Assembly (NCBI GenBank): GCA_016875165.1
Contig: VGSF01000033.1
Coordinates: 1-44,401 of the forward strand
Length of the DNA: 44,401 nucleotides
Reading direction: 5' to 3'
From: Deltaproteobacteria bacterium
GTDB taxonomy: Bacteria > Desulfobacterota > SM23-61
In this document: positions 33,783 through 42,083 of the stretch, piece after piece
Numbering within the stretch: the stretch's first letter is position 1
Layout: each line of letters begins with the position of its first letter
Notes under the pieces: model-generated
What the model was told of the DNA's origin: nothing
Database searches by the model: none
The model's input: only the letters and a program-made list of their open reading frames with translations
Position numbers and translations under genes: made by a program

Positions 33783-34751
33783 TCAAGGCGAATAGGTTTG
33801 AAATAATTTTTGGGAAATAAATTTCCCAAAGCTAAAGATTCGAACAACAAGGACAGCGGCCAGTAAGCGAGGAATAAAGAGCCAGAAAAAATTCAGCCCC
33901 AGGGCCATGAAGAGGATGGGATCTTCGATGAAGGAGTGATTGATACCGATGGAAAGATGCAGTTTTTCGACCTCTTCCTTGGCCAAATGCCCCCCTTTGA
34001 TTTCTTCTACGATCACTGCCGCTCCGTAAATAAGTCCAAAAAAAGCGCCGGTGATCCAGAGAATTCCCGTTCCCTGGCTAAGACCAAAGAGCCGCAGGAA
34101 GGGCGAAAAAATTTTAACCACCTGCCGGATCCAGCCCAGAACTTTGAGAATTTCCAGGAAGACCAAAATGCTCAGGATGATTCCGAATATTTTCAGGGTC
34201 AGGTAAAGGTTCGAAAGAAACCAGTTCCGGAGAAAGACCCAGAAGGGAAGGGAAAAAGTCGCCGTGTTCCCCGGCGTATAGGGGGCGGGGGAAGTGGGAT
34301 CGAGAAAAAAGGCCACAACCATTACTGTAATGACGGCAGCTCCGGTGCGGAAAAGGATAGCCTTGAGGGGATGTAATCCGGATTTTCCCTGAATCATTCC
34401 CTCCTGGATCAGGCTGTGACAGATCATCATGAAGATGGCCATCAGAGTCATCTGATCTTTGGTAAAAGGCAGAACAACCATGGCCCCGATGCCTCCGTAG
34501 ATTCCGGAGATGATTCCAACCAGAAGCGGCAAAGCGGCCAGGGGCGGGAGGCTGATCCAGCTCATCAAAGGCTGGAATAGAAAATCGATCTTGTATATCC
34601 ATTCGCTCCATTCCAGGAGGGCGGTCAAAAAAGATACGGGCAGAAGAATCTTTAAAACCCAGAGGAAACTTCCCCATCCTTTCTTTACACCTAAAAGAAA
34701 GCCCTTATTGACTTGTTCATAGTAATTATTTGCCGGTCGTTTAATTTCCAT
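33783..34751 (-). CDS. nucleoside-recognition (Gate) domain membrane protein
   Basis: Product of 322 aa with AAGGA just upstream of the start. About eight or nine membrane helices are visible. Gate-domain features occur in two places: LLVGIISGIYGGIGAMVVLPF and GTGILWITGAFFGLIYGAAVIVEE, with conserved Gly/Pro-rich pore turns. Proteins with this domain are related to nucleoside transporters and spore maturation proteins. Transport substrate is unknown. It stands alone between repeats, transcribed leftward. Confidence 0.75.
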   Translation of the reverse strand: MEIKRPANNYYEQVNKGFLLGVKKGWGSFLWVLKILLPVSFLTALLEWSEWIYKIDFLFQPLMSWISLPPLAALPLLVGIISGIYGGIGAMVVLPFTKDQMTLMAIFMMICHSLIQEGMIQGKSGLHPLKAILFRTGAAVITVMVVAFFLDPTSPAPYTPGNTATFSLPFWVFLRNWFLSNLYLTLKIFGIILSILVFLEILKVLGWIRQVVKIFSPFLRLFGLSQGTGILWITGAFFGLIYGAAVIVEEIKGGHLAKEEVEKLHLSIGINHSFIEDPILFMALGLNFFWLFIPRLLAAVLVVRIFSFGKFISQKLFQTYSP

Positions 34752-34902
34752 AATTCCTTAATCAAGAAAAAAATAATCTATCAAAATTACATGCGCCTTA
34801 CCACTTTATTTTCCCGGGCAGGCAAACTTTCGTCGTAACCCTTCAGTCACGAGTGGCTATGACAGGAATATCGGAGGAACTAACCCTGGCAAAGATTCTG
34901 TT

Positions 34903-35065
34903 TTGGCCGGGGGGCCAGGCCGGTACGCGCCGGAAGCATCGGCTGGGATAACACTGTTCATGATGTACTCACTAAACCTCCGCCGGAGGAGGCGGAAGGC
35001 GTCAGCCCCGCCCCATCCACGGAGAAATCAGCGCCTCATGCGGACTGGACTGCCCCCCCGGCCAT
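34903..35065. repeat. GC-rich inverted-repeat element, copy 3 (about 163 bp)
   Basis: Ends TTGGCCGGGGGGCC (from about 34903) and GCCCCCCCGGCCA (to about 35064). The interior shares CGCGCCGGAAGCATCGG, CCGCCGGAGGAGGCGG and CCCCGCCCCATCCACGG, then GAGAAATCAGCGCCTCATG with copies 1 and 2. The rest of the gap (34752-34902 and 35066-35157) shows nothing recognisable. Confidence 0.7.
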
Positions 35066-35157
35066 GGGCGCCCTTGGCCTTTACGCCGAACCTTTCCTCA
35101 TCCGACCTTGGCCACCCACCTGTGACTGAAGGGTTACCTTTCGTCGGCATATAAACC

Positions 35158-35186
35158 TTGACTGATGTGGTCCACTCCTATATAAA
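35158..35186 (+). promoter_or_regulatory. sigma-70 promoter of the MTH1187-like gene
   Basis: TTGACT (35158-35163), a 17-bp spacer and TATAAA (35181-35186). The start would be near 35193, about 30 nt before the ATG. Confidence 0.6.
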
Positions 35187-35222
35187 AGATTCTTGAAACA
35201 AAATAAGAAGGAGGAGAAAAGA

Positions 35223-35528
35223 ATGGCAATTATGCAGATTATCGTTATGCCCAGAGTAAGCGAAGGGACAAGCGTCAGCGTCTATGTTGCCGAGATCCAT
35301 AAATACCTGAAGACCCAGAAGTTGCCCCACCAGTTGCATGATATGGGAACGCTTGTGGAAGGAAAAACAAGCGAGCTCTGGGCGCTGGCCAAAAAGCTCC
35401 ATGAGATCCCGTTTAAGAAAGGAATTAAACGAGTTTACACCATAACCCATATTGATGACCGGCGGGATAAAAAAGTCTCTCTGGGCGAGAAAGTAAAATC
35501 CGTGCAGGAGAAGATGAGACGCCCGTAA
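35223..35528 (+). CDS. thiamine-binding (YkoF/MTH1187-like) small protein
   Basis: Product of 101 aa; GAAGGAGG lies upstream. The MTH1187/DUF77 ferredoxin-like fold is seen in MQIIVMPRVSEGTSVSVYV, LPHQLHDMGTLVEGKTSELW, KKLHEIPFKKGIKRVYTI and ITHIDDRRDKKVSLGEKV. Several members bind thiamine. Here it has its own promoter, with no thiamine biosynthesis gene or TPP riboswitch in the leader. Confidence 0.85.
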   Translation: MAIMQIIVMPRVSEGTSVSVYVAEIHKYLKTQKLPHQLHDMGTLVEGKTSELWALAKKLHEIPFKKGIKRVYTITHIDDRRDKKVSLGEKVKSVQEKMRRP

Positions 35529-36033
35529 TTCATTTGGCTCTTTTGAAAAAAAGAAATCTAAAATCCCTTATGTCAATTAAAGTAAAAACGACTTGGCCCA
35601 ACTGAAAAAGTCAGATAAAGTCTTAAGCGAAGATTTCACCTACCAGGCATTTTTACAAAAATATCCGCTTGTGGACTTCTGGAAGAAGTCAATATTACCC
35701 TTGATAGTGTTTGTATGGTCAAATCCTGACTTTCACATGTAAATTGATTAAGGACTCCTTGACCAATTGGCTGTCGGAGAAATAGGAAGTACCAACACAC
35801 TTATTTTTACGTCTTTCCTGGGTAATCTTCCTCACGATTTTAGAAAAGCCTCAGGATGACCTACCTCTTCGGGCGGAATCTTCGCTGATCACCTCCATGG
35901 TGAGAACAAACCAGCCCAAATTTTCCTCGTGAGTCACCAAGATCGATATGGAGGATTCCAAGTAGGTCGGCCAAGCCAAGTTCTTGAATCCTACCCTCCA
36001 TTCCTGAGTAAGGTGAAGTTTCTTGATCTGAAG
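35529..36033. other. gene-poor stretch with repeat and gene relics
   Basis: 35640-35765 is a diverged copy of the tail of the SLOG gene (36719-36760) plus the repeat at 36665-36735. 35870-36001 on the minus strand can be read as a short, interrupted stretch (MEGRIQELGLADLLGIL) reminiscent of a DUF4388 start. It is too short to call. No intact gene. Confidence 0.4.
35640..35735 (-). repeat. copy 2 of the three-copy degenerate repeat
   Basis: Minus-strand reading FDHTNTIKGNIDFFQKSTSG, aligned with the copies near 4944-5035 and 36665-36735. It contains GACTTCTGGAAGAAGTC, an imperfect palindrome with 6-bp arms. Confidence 0.5.
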
Positions 36034-36378
36034 TTATTCCAGATTGTAATGCAGCTTCAAAGCCTGGTTGACCTCTCCCATGATTTGCGCTGGGAGTTGG
36101 CCCAACTTTTTGCTTAGGCGCATTTTATCTACCGCCCGAGTTTGGTTAACCATGATTTTGGAGCGAGTCTTGAGCCCAGTCGTTCCGGCAGGGATTTCAA
36201 TCTAGAAAGAATAGACGCGGGTCACATTTGAAGTTATGGGGGAGATGGAGATAATGGGAGAGTGGGTATTATTGATGTCATTGGAAACTACAACTGCTGG
36301 CCGGCTCTTTTTTACTTCCACCCCAACGGTGGGATCAAAGTTGACCAGAAAGACATCACCCCGCCTAATCGAGACCAT
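36034..36378 (-). pseudogene. MazF/PemK-type endoribonuclease toxin interrupted by one in-frame TAG
   Basis: From the ATG at 36378 (AAGGGA 8 nt upstream) the frame reads MVSIRRGDVFLVNFDPTVGV, then EVKKSRPAVVVSNDINN, and stops at TAG (36202-36204), codon 59. Beyond it, in the same frame, the family C-terminal half continues: IEIPAGTTGLKTRSKIMVNQ, TRAVDKMRLSKKLGQLP and so on, to a TAA at 36034-36036, 114 codons in all. VYPF-E-V-E-I-P is the usual pattern, so a GAG-to-TAG change explains it. MazF-type toxins cut mRNA. The shortened 58-aa product lacks the second half of the fold and is presumably inactive. It overlaps the antitoxin gene by 14 bp. Confidence 0.85.
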
Positions 36379-36589
36379 CGTTGATAGTCCCTTCGAGATC
36401 TTTGTTGATCCGTCGAACTTCCGCCGCCGCTTCTTCATATTCAGCAGCGAGCTTTTGCGCTTCTTGCTCCTTGAGACGTTTTTTTACAGCCTCCGCTATA
36501 AACTGGCTTCTTTTTCTGGGGGGGAGCTTTTGGGAGAGTTCTTGGACAATTCTCTTGGGAAGGCTGATATTTATGCGAACAAAATCCAT
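36365..36589 (-). CDS. ribbon-helix-helix antitoxin (MazE-like partner)
   Basis: Product of 74 aa. The start at 36589 has GAGG 7 nt upstream. MDFVRINISLPKRIVQELSQ is the RHH beta strand and first helix, and SQFIAEAVKKRLKE is the second helix. The C-terminal coiled helix (EYEEAAAEVRRINKDLEG) would wrap the toxin. It precedes the toxin on the same strand, with a 14-bp overlap, the standard TA order. A consensus promoter with an internal palindrome lies just upstream. Confidence 0.85.
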   Translation of the reverse strand: MDFVRINISLPKRIVQELSQKLPPRKRSQFIAEAVKKRLKEQEAQKLAAEYEEAAAEVRRINKDLEGTINDGLD

Positions 36590-36618
36590 TGGGCCACCTC
36601 AGTGTGCATTTTGATTGT

Positions 36619-36647
36619 ATTTTAGCTTATCATACTATGATTGTCAA
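36619..36647 (-). promoter_or_regulatory. sigma-70 promoter of the toxin-antitoxin operon
   Basis: On the minus strand a perfect TTGACA (36642-36647), a 17-bp spacer and TAAAAT (36619-36624). Transcription would start near 36612. Confidence 0.75.
36629..36641. promoter_or_regulatory. perfect palindrome in the spacer, candidate antitoxin operator
   Basis: ATCATA-C-TATGAT, perfect 6-bp arms, lies entirely between the -35 and -10. This position suits autorepression by the RHH antitoxin, which typically binds such short inverted repeats. Confidence 0.55.
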
Positions 36648-36664
36648 ATAGGCCATTTGCTGGC

Positions 36665-36735
36665 CAGGAGGTAGTCAATATTACACTTGACAGGGTCTGT
36701 AAGGTCAAATCCTGCCTTTCACATATTTAAATTGA
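36665..36735 (-). repeat. copy 3 of the three-copy degenerate repeat
   Basis: Minus-strand reading GFDLTDPVKCNIDYLLASK begins at the SLOG gene stop (36719-36721) and ends at a TGA overlapping the TA promoter. Related DNA lies at 4944-5035 and 35640-35735. Confidence 0.5.
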
Positions 36736-37180
36736 TTAAAACCTCCTTGAGGAAGAAGGCGGCTCGGGCGTAGATTCCAGGGGCCTCGCTCTCCCGGGGA
36801 CCGGCCACATTTAGAGTGCGGACATGATTTTTTCGGATCCACTCCTTAACGCTTAAGACATCTCCCCCTTGGGATAGGTCCAACAGAAAATAGGGCTTAC
36901 GATGTTTCCGGGCCAGTTTCAGGGTGAGGAGAGTTCCTCCGACTGGGGAGCCCCAGGTCAAGATGAGCGTCCCATCAGAATCTTCAACATTCATCTCCGT
37001 CCGCACCGGGTATTCAGGGGATGATGTCTCTTCCATGGGGTAACGGGTGGAGATGATCCCATCCTCCGCTCTCCGTCCCTTCGGACACCAACCGCCGCAT
37101 GGAATACCTAATTCCAGAGCTACATCCAATGCGGCCCGATCCACCCCCGTCTGCCCACCGGAAATAATTTTTTCCACCAT
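36719..37180 (-). CDS. SLOG-fold putative molybdenum-carrier-like protein
   Basis: Product of 153 aa. The SLOG/LOG-like nucleotide-binding motif opens the protein: VEKIISGGQTGVDRAALDVA, followed by IPCGGWCPKGRRAEDG, with the middle strand GTLILTWGSPVGGTLLTLKLA. It matches the putative molybdenum carrier group, originally named from a cofactor-binding algal protein. No molybdopterin synthesis genes are present nearby, so a wider nucleotide-ligand role is equally possible. The start lacks a clear SD. Confidence 0.7.
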   Translation of the reverse strand: MVEKIISGGQTGVDRAALDVALELGIPCGGWCPKGRRAEDGIISTRYPMEETSSPEYPVRTEMNVEDSDGTLILTWGSPVGGTLLTLKLARKHRKPYFLLDLSQGGDVLSVKEWIRKNHVRTLNVAGPRESEAPGIYARAAFFLKEVLINLNM

Positions 37181-37204
37181 ACTTATAATTCAAAAAACTT
37201 GTTT

Positions 37205-37309
37205 GCCACAGAGAGCACAGAGAACACAGAGTTGAAGCGTAAGGCGTAAGGACATTCTTATCTTTAGGCAATTATTGCATGTAATGTTTTTCTCTGTGCC
37301 CTCTGTGGC
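37205..37309. repeat. inverted pair of CACAGAG repeats
   Basis: GCCACAGAGAGCACAGAG at 37205 and CTCTGTGCCCTCTGTGGC at 37292 are near-perfect inverted copies, separated by about 60 bp. They lie between the SLOG gene and the transporter, and can form a long stem in either transcript. Confidence 0.55.
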
Positions 37310-37314
37310 CAGAA

Positions 37315-38703
37315 TTATTTTATATTTAACGGAACGCCGAGCAAGGACCACCAGGGCAGGGCGACGAAGAGGATGACCAAGGATGTAAGAACGAGAAGCC
37401 CCAGCCCCACCTTTAAAACATCTCTTCCTCCGATTAACCCGGTCTCATAGGCTAAAATGTTGGTTGCGGTTTGGACCGGATATAAAATTACGGCATCCAC
37501 CACAATCGAAACAATCAAACCGAAAACGATAGGGTTCATCTTGAGGGCCATGGCCAGGGTGGTGGTAATGGGGATAAGCAGCGCAATACAGGCCGACATA
37601 TTGGCTATTCCCAGGTGGACAATAGAGACCATCAGGATGAGCATGAGAATAACGACTTGATCTAAACCTTGAAGTAAGATGATGGAATGAGCGAGGGATT
37701 GGGCGAACCAGGCAGCGGCGCCAGTAGTAATAAGGGCCTGAGCCAAAGAAAGGGAGGCCCCGAGCACAAAAAAGGTGGACCCGGGAATGGTCTTTTCCAA
37801 TTCTTTCCAGGAAAGGACGCCTATGCCGGGAGTGGCAAGAAGCGCTGCGGCGATCAGCGCCGGAATCGCCGGATGCCAACCATGCCAGAAGTCAATAATC
37901 CAAAGGAAAGAGGTGAGGGCCAGAACCGCAATAACCCGTTTTTCCTCTGAAGTCAATGGAAGGGTTTTTTTCAATTCCTTCTGTTCAAAAGACCTCTGGG
38001 GGGAAGGGTTAACCCAGTAGGTCCACAACCCTCCCAGGAGCAGGAGAACATAATAGGGAAGGCTCATCAGAAAAAACCAGCGCCACCAGGAGAGACCACC
38101 GACCAGAGTCGAGGTGGTCATGGGGGCCAGACCACCCGTCATGAAGGCCGAGGAAGCGAAAGGGTTAAGCAAACCCAGAGTAAGGACGATCGATTTTACC
38201 AGCCCATCTTCCCGGGGGAGATTCATCTGTCTGAAGGTCTCCTGATAAGCCGGGAGGAGGATGGCATTCCGGGTGATGGCCGAAGAAAGAATTAGGGCCA
38301 AAGGAGGAAGCGAGAGAAGGCAGTTGGCGAAAAGTCGTTTACTGCTGCCGCCGGCCCCGCGGAGAAAAACTTTAGCCGCCCGCAGGGCCAAGCCGCTTTT
38401 TACGATAGCTCCGCCCATGGCCATGACGCCCACGAGAAAATAAAGAATGGGAGAGCGAAAACCATGAAAAAGGTCATTCGCCGAAGGCACGCTTTTGGTG
38501 ACTCCCAGGAGAATAAGGACAAGAAGAGAACTGATTCCCACGGGGAGAGCTTCCGTAGCCCAGAGGACGATGGCTAACAGGACAACAGCGATGACTCTTT
38601 GGCCCTGAGGGGAAAGGCCTGCAAAAGGAGGCAGAAGATTAAACAAAAGAAAAATGGCGAAAGCCGATATTATTTTAAAAATTGGATTCACAGATGATTC
38701 CAT
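37315..38703 (-). CDS. DASS/SLC13 family anion (sulfate/dicarboxylate) sodium symporter
   Basis: Product of 462 aa from the ATG at 38703. The frame extends to a TTG at 38748 with a charged, non-membrane start; the SD evidence is weak either way. About 11-12 membrane helices. Family cues: ATEALPVGISSLLVLILL, PILYFLVGVMAMGGAIVKSGLALR, SSAITRNAILLPAYQETF and the last third with IANMSACIALLIPITTTLA. Members import sulfate or di/tricarboxylates with Na+. It is the second organic-anion transporter here, fitting an organism that takes up acids. Confidence 0.85.
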   Translation of the reverse strand: MESSVNPIFKIISAFAIFLLFNLLPPFAGLSPQGQRVIAVVLLAIVLWATEALPVGISSLLVLILLGVTKSVPSANDLFHGFRSPILYFLVGVMAMGGAIVKSGLALRAAKVFLRGAGGSSKRLFANCLLSLPPLALILSSAITRNAILLPAYQETFRQMNLPREDGLVKSIVLTLGLLNPFASSAFMTGGLAPMTTSTLVGGLSWWRWFFLMSLPYYVLLLLGGLWTYWVNPSPQRSFEQKELKKTLPLTSEEKRVIAVLALTSFLWIIDFWHGWHPAIPALIAAALLATPGIGVLSWKELEKTIPGSTFFVLGASLSLAQALITTGAAAWFAQSLAHSIILLQGLDQVVILMLILMVSIVHLGIANMSACIALLIPITTTLAMALKMNPIVFGLIVSIVVDAVILYPVQTATNILAYETGLIGGRDVLKVGLGLLVLTSLVILFVALPWWSLLGVPLNIK

Positions 38704-38895
38704 TTTGGAAGAATATCTTCTCCTATCATATTTTGAAAATTTCCTCAAAGGTTTTAAATTGAAATGTGGAATGCGCTATCTTAATTTCCCTTGATTTGTC
38801 GCTTAATTTTGAGGATAATTGGCTAATGATTTACAACCCGCCATCTGAAATGAAATCCGAAATCCGAAATTTTAAAACCTGAGGAGGTTTGGAGG

Positions 38896-40473
38896 ATGGT
38901 TATTCCTTTAACCCCGGTTCGTTTTTTCGAATACGTCGAGAAGATCTTTACCGCTAAAGAAGGGGTGGTTTGCGAAGAGAAAAGATTTACCTATGGGGAG
39001 TTTTGCCGCCGGGTGCGGAAAATGAGCAATGCTCTGGCCAAAATCGGCGTGCAAAAGGGTGATCGGGTTGCCTACCTTGGGTATAACTGCCATCGACTCC
39101 TCGAATTATTTTATGCGCCGGTCATCAACGGCTCAATACTCGAGCCATTGAACATTCGCTTAGCGGCCAAAGACTTTGAATACATTATTAACGAATCAAC
39201 TCCGGCGACTCTTTTTTTAGACAAAGACTTCATTCCCGTAATCCAGTCGATTCGGGAGAAGATTCCTTTTATCAAACATTACATCATTTTGGAGAAGGAG
39301 AGCGGCCTTCCCGAATGGATTACTGGAAGTTACGAAGAAATGATTGAAAGAGCTTCGGACGGGCGGTCTTACCCTCTGGGCTTCTATCCTTTTGAGGAAG
39401 ATGACACGGCGGAGATATTTTACACCAGCGGGACAACCGGAAAACCCAAAGGAGTCATGCTGACTCACCGGAATCTTTTTTTGCATGCCCTTTGCGCCAT
39501 GTCCGTGATGACAGTGCGGGAAACAGATGTGCAAATTCACCTGATCCCGCTATTCCATGTAAACGGCTGGGGTACGCCGCATTATCTTCTGGCCAAAGGG
39601 GGGAAGCATGTGCTGGTCAAGAAGTTTGATCCGGTAAAGACCCTGGAGCTAATGGAAAAAGAGAGGGTTAACCGTTCGTATGTGATTCCCACCATGGTGA
39701 ATGCCCTGCTGGCCGTTCCCAATTTTAAATCATTTGATCTATCGAGCGTGAAGGAAATCCTGATTGGGGGAGCGCCGCCTCCCCGGGGAATGGCCGCGCG
39801 TGTGGAGGAAGCGTTTGGGTGCATCGCCCATACGGGCTTTGGGATGACCGAGACCTGCCCCCTGATTGCACTTCCCGAATTGTCGGAAGATTTGGATGCG
39901 GAGGAGTATCGACGCCGGCGACATGATACCTGGGGCCGGCCTTTGCCGGGAGTGGAGTTTTGCCTGGTGGATGCGGAGGGAAGGGATCTTCCCTGGGACG
40001 GGAAAAGTGTCGGGGAGCTTCTGGTTCGCGGCGACATGGTGATGAAGGGGTATTACAACCAGTTAGAAGAGACAGCCAAAACCCTGGAAGGAGGCTGGTA
40101 CCATACCGGCGATCTCTGCGCCCTGGAGCCGGACGGGCAGTTGATTGTCAAAGATCGGAAGAAAGACATTATCATAAGCGGAGGGGAAAACATCTCTTCC
40201 CTGGAAATAGAACAGGTTCTCTACGGACATCCGGCCATTTTGGAGTGTGCCGTAATTGGGAAGAATGATGAGAAGTGGGGGGAGATTCCCCTGGCCCTCG
40301 TGGTATTACGGGAGGGCTATCAGGTTATATCCGAAGAAATCATCCAGTATGCCCGGGCAAACATGGCCCACTTCAAAGCGCCGCGGGAAGTTCGAGTTCT
40401 TTCCGAATTCCCCAAAGGAGGAACGGGAAAAATATTAAAATCAGTTCTTAGAGAAAGATATAGAAGTATATAA
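38896..40473 (+). CDS. AMP-forming acyl-CoA synthetase (ligase)
   Basis: Product of 525 aa; TTTGGAGG just upstream. ANL superfamily: the P-loop YTSGTTGKPKG (residues 176-186), HLIPLFHVNGWG, the A5 motif FGMTETCPLIALPE, the A7 motif GGWYHTGDLCALEPDGQL and A8 DRKKDIIISGGENISSLEIEQ. The A10 motif FPKGGTGKILKSVL carries the catalytic Lys. It activates a carboxylic acid to acyl-AMP, then acyl-CoA, in the cytoplasm. Medium/long-chain or aromatic specificity cannot be fixed. The family 3 repeat follows immediately. Confidence 0.93.
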   Translation: MVIPLTPVRFFEYVEKIFTAKEGVVCEEKRFTYGEFCRRVRKMSNALAKIGVQKGDRVAYLGYNCHRLLELFYAPVINGSILEPLNIRLAAKDFEYIINESTPATLFLDKDFIPVIQSIREKIPFIKHYIILEKESGLPEWITGSYEEMIERASDGRSYPLGFYPFEEDDTAEIFYTSGTTGKPKGVMLTHRNLFLHALCAMSVMTVRETDVQIHLIPLFHVNGWGTPHYLLAKGGKHVLVKKFDPVKTLELMEKERVNRSYVIPTMVNALLAVPNFKSFDLSSVKEILIGGAPPPRGMAARVEEAFGCIAHTGFGMTETCPLIALPELSEDLDAEEYRRRRHDTWGRPLPGVEFCLVDAEGRDLPWDGKSVGELLVRGDMVMKGYYNQLEETAKTLEGGWYHTGDLCALEPDGQLIVKDRKKDIIISGGENISSLEIEQVLYGHPAILECAVIGKNDEKWGEIPLALVVLREGYQVISEEIIQYARANMAHFKAPREVRVLSEFPKGGTGKILKSVLRERYRSI

Positions 40474-40502
40474 TAAAATTAGATATTCAAAATCAAAAAA
40501 TC

Positions 40503-40687
40503 GAAACAAATTAACGTTTTGATCGGCCTCAGGCGGACCAGAAATCCCTCCTGACCTCCCCTGCCTACCGCAGGCAGGCTTTTGCAAAGAGAGGAATTGG
40601 GATTCGATAAAAGATTCAGCCTTTTCCCCCTTTAAAAAAGGGGGATGAATGGGGATTTGACAGCTTTTCAAATGGCTAAACTGTTAC
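40503..40687. repeat. inverted-repeat element family 3, copy 2 (about 185 bp)
   Basis: Same interior as 10454-10648 (TCAGGCGGACCAGAAATCCC, CCTGCCTACCGCAGGCAGG, CCCCCTTT/AAAGGGGG). The right end GCTAAACTGTTAC is intact at 40675-40687; the left end is eroded (GAAACAAATTAACG). It begins about 30 bp after the acyl-CoA synthetase stop. Confidence 0.7.
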
Positions 40688-40761
40688 AATAAATCTAAAA
40701 TTCAAAATCCAAATTCCGCAATTCGCATTCCGAAATCTGCAATTTAGACAGGGAGATTGAT

Positions 40762-42051
40762 TTGCAAAAGACCATCGTAGACGTATTAGAGGAAAGAGGT
40801 TTCATCGAACAAATCACCGACACGGGCCTGAGGGAGGCTGCGGCCACCGAGACCTTGAAATGCTACGTGGGCTTCGATCCCACGGCCCGGTCCCTTCACC
40901 TGGGGCATATGATCCCGGTGATGGGTCTGGCTCACTTCCAAAGGTTGGGCCACGTCCCCGTCGTTCTCATCGGCGGGGGAACCGGGATGATCGGTGACCC
41001 CAGTGGCAGGACCGTAGAGCGCCAGCTCCTTTCCACGGAAGATGTGATGGAGAATTCCCGGAGATTGCAGGTCCAATTGTCCAAATTCTTCAGCTTCGAA
41101 GGCCCTCACGGGGCTCTCATGCTCAATAACGCCGATTGGCTGTTGCCTCTCAAGCTCGTCGATTTTTTGCGGGATATTGGCAAGCATTTTTCGATCAATG
41201 CCATGGTTGCCAAAGAGTCCGTGCGCTGGCGCCTGGAAGAGCGCGGCCAGGGAATTTCCTTCACCGAATTTACTTACATGCTTCTCCAGGCCTATGATTT
41301 TTTCCACCTTTACGATCACCAGGGCTGCTCGATTCAGGCAGGGGGAAAAGATCAATGGGGAAATATTACCGCGGGAATTGACCTTATCCGGCGGATGAGG
41401 GGAGGAAGCGCTCACGGAATTACGTTCCCGCTGCTCACTACAGCCTCGGGGGTTAAGATCGGCAAGACGGAAGGGGCTCACGGCAGCGAAATGATCTGGC
41501 TGGATCCGGAAATGACCACTCCTTACCGCATGTACCAGTACTGGGTCAACACGGATGACCGTGATGTAATCAAGTTCCTTAAGCTGTTCACCTTCCTCGA
41601 CTTAGATGAAATCAGCAAACTGGAAGAGACCCTGAAGGCAGATCCAGGAAAACGGGAGCCCCATCGCGCTTTGGCCTTCGACTTTACCAGAATGGTCCAC
41701 GGAGAAAAGACGGCTCAGGCCGTGCGTGAAGCATCGGAAATTCTTTTCGGCAGCGAGGTGCGGGAGGTTTCCCAGGAAGTTTTTGATGCGCTATCTGCGG
41801 AGGTCCCGGCGACAAAGATATCAAAAGAGCGTTTGCGTGAAGGGGTCTCCCCTGTGGATATTCTCGTCGAAGCTAAACTGGCCAAATCAAAACGGGCGGC
41901 TCGCGATCTGATCGGCCAGGGAGGGGCTTATGTAAATAATGCTCCCTGGCTGGAAGAAGAGGCGGAATTGGGGCTAAATCAGGTCCTCTCCGGCCGGGCC
42001 ATTCTCTTGCGCAGCGGGAAAAAGAATTATCATCTGCTGATGGTTGAATGA
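40762..42051 (+). CDS. tyrS: tyrosyl-tRNA synthetase
   Basis: Product of 429 aa. The start is a TTG at 40762, chosen because GGGAGA lies 5 nt upstream and the family N-terminus begins here. Class I aminoacyl-tRNA synthetase: the HLGH motif (residues 46-49, HIGH-type) in LHLGHMIPVM, GGGTGMIGDPSGRT, the tyrosine pocket TYMLLQAYDFFHLY, QAGGKDQWGNITAG, the KIGKTEG loop (KMSKS-type) and a C-terminal S4 RNA-binding domain (SKRAARDLIGQGGAYVNN). It charges tRNA-Tyr. Confidence 0.97.
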   Translation: MQKTIVDVLEERGFIEQITDTGLREAAATETLKCYVGFDPTARSLHLGHMIPVMGLAHFQRLGHVPVVLIGGGTGMIGDPSGRTVERQLLSTEDVMENSRRLQVQLSKFFSFEGPHGALMLNNADWLLPLKLVDFLRDIGKHFSINAMVAKESVRWRLEERGQGISFTEFTYMLLQAYDFFHLYDHQGCSIQAGGKDQWGNITAGIDLIRRMRGGSAHGITFPLLTTASGVKIGKTEGAHGSEMIWLDPEMTTPYRMYQYWVNTDDRDVIKFLKLFTFLDLDEISKLEETLKADPGKREPHRALAFDFTRMVHGEKTAQAVREASEILFGSEVREVSQEVFDALSAEVPATKISKERLREGVSPVDILVEAKLAKSKRAARDLIGQGGAYVNNAPWLEEEAELGLNQVLSGRAILLRSGKKNYHLLMVE

Positions 42052-42083
42052 AGGGCGGGTGTTAAAAAAATAGCAAAAATGAA

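Noticed and set aside
34114..34677. 187-aa minus frame inside the Gate-domain gene
   Set aside because: Same strand as the real gene but another frame; low-complexity, Arg/Pro/His-rich reading without motifs.
35066..35222. TPP riboswitch before the thiamine-binding protein
   Set aside because: No thi-box CTGAGA/ACCTGA pattern was found in the leader.
35870..36001. Possible DUF4388 start (MEGRIQELGLADLLGIL) on the minus strand
   Set aside because: Only about 30 residues before the reading loses sense; suggestive but too short to call.
36202..36204. Reading the TAG in mazF as pyrrolysine or as a frameshift
   Set aside because: The downstream part is in the same frame, so it is not a frameshift. 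MazF is not a known pyrrolysine protein and no pyl genes are in the window; a nonsense mutation is simpler.
40786..41481. 231-aa open frame on the minus strand inside tyrS
   Set aside because: Antisense shadow of tyrS without any family features.
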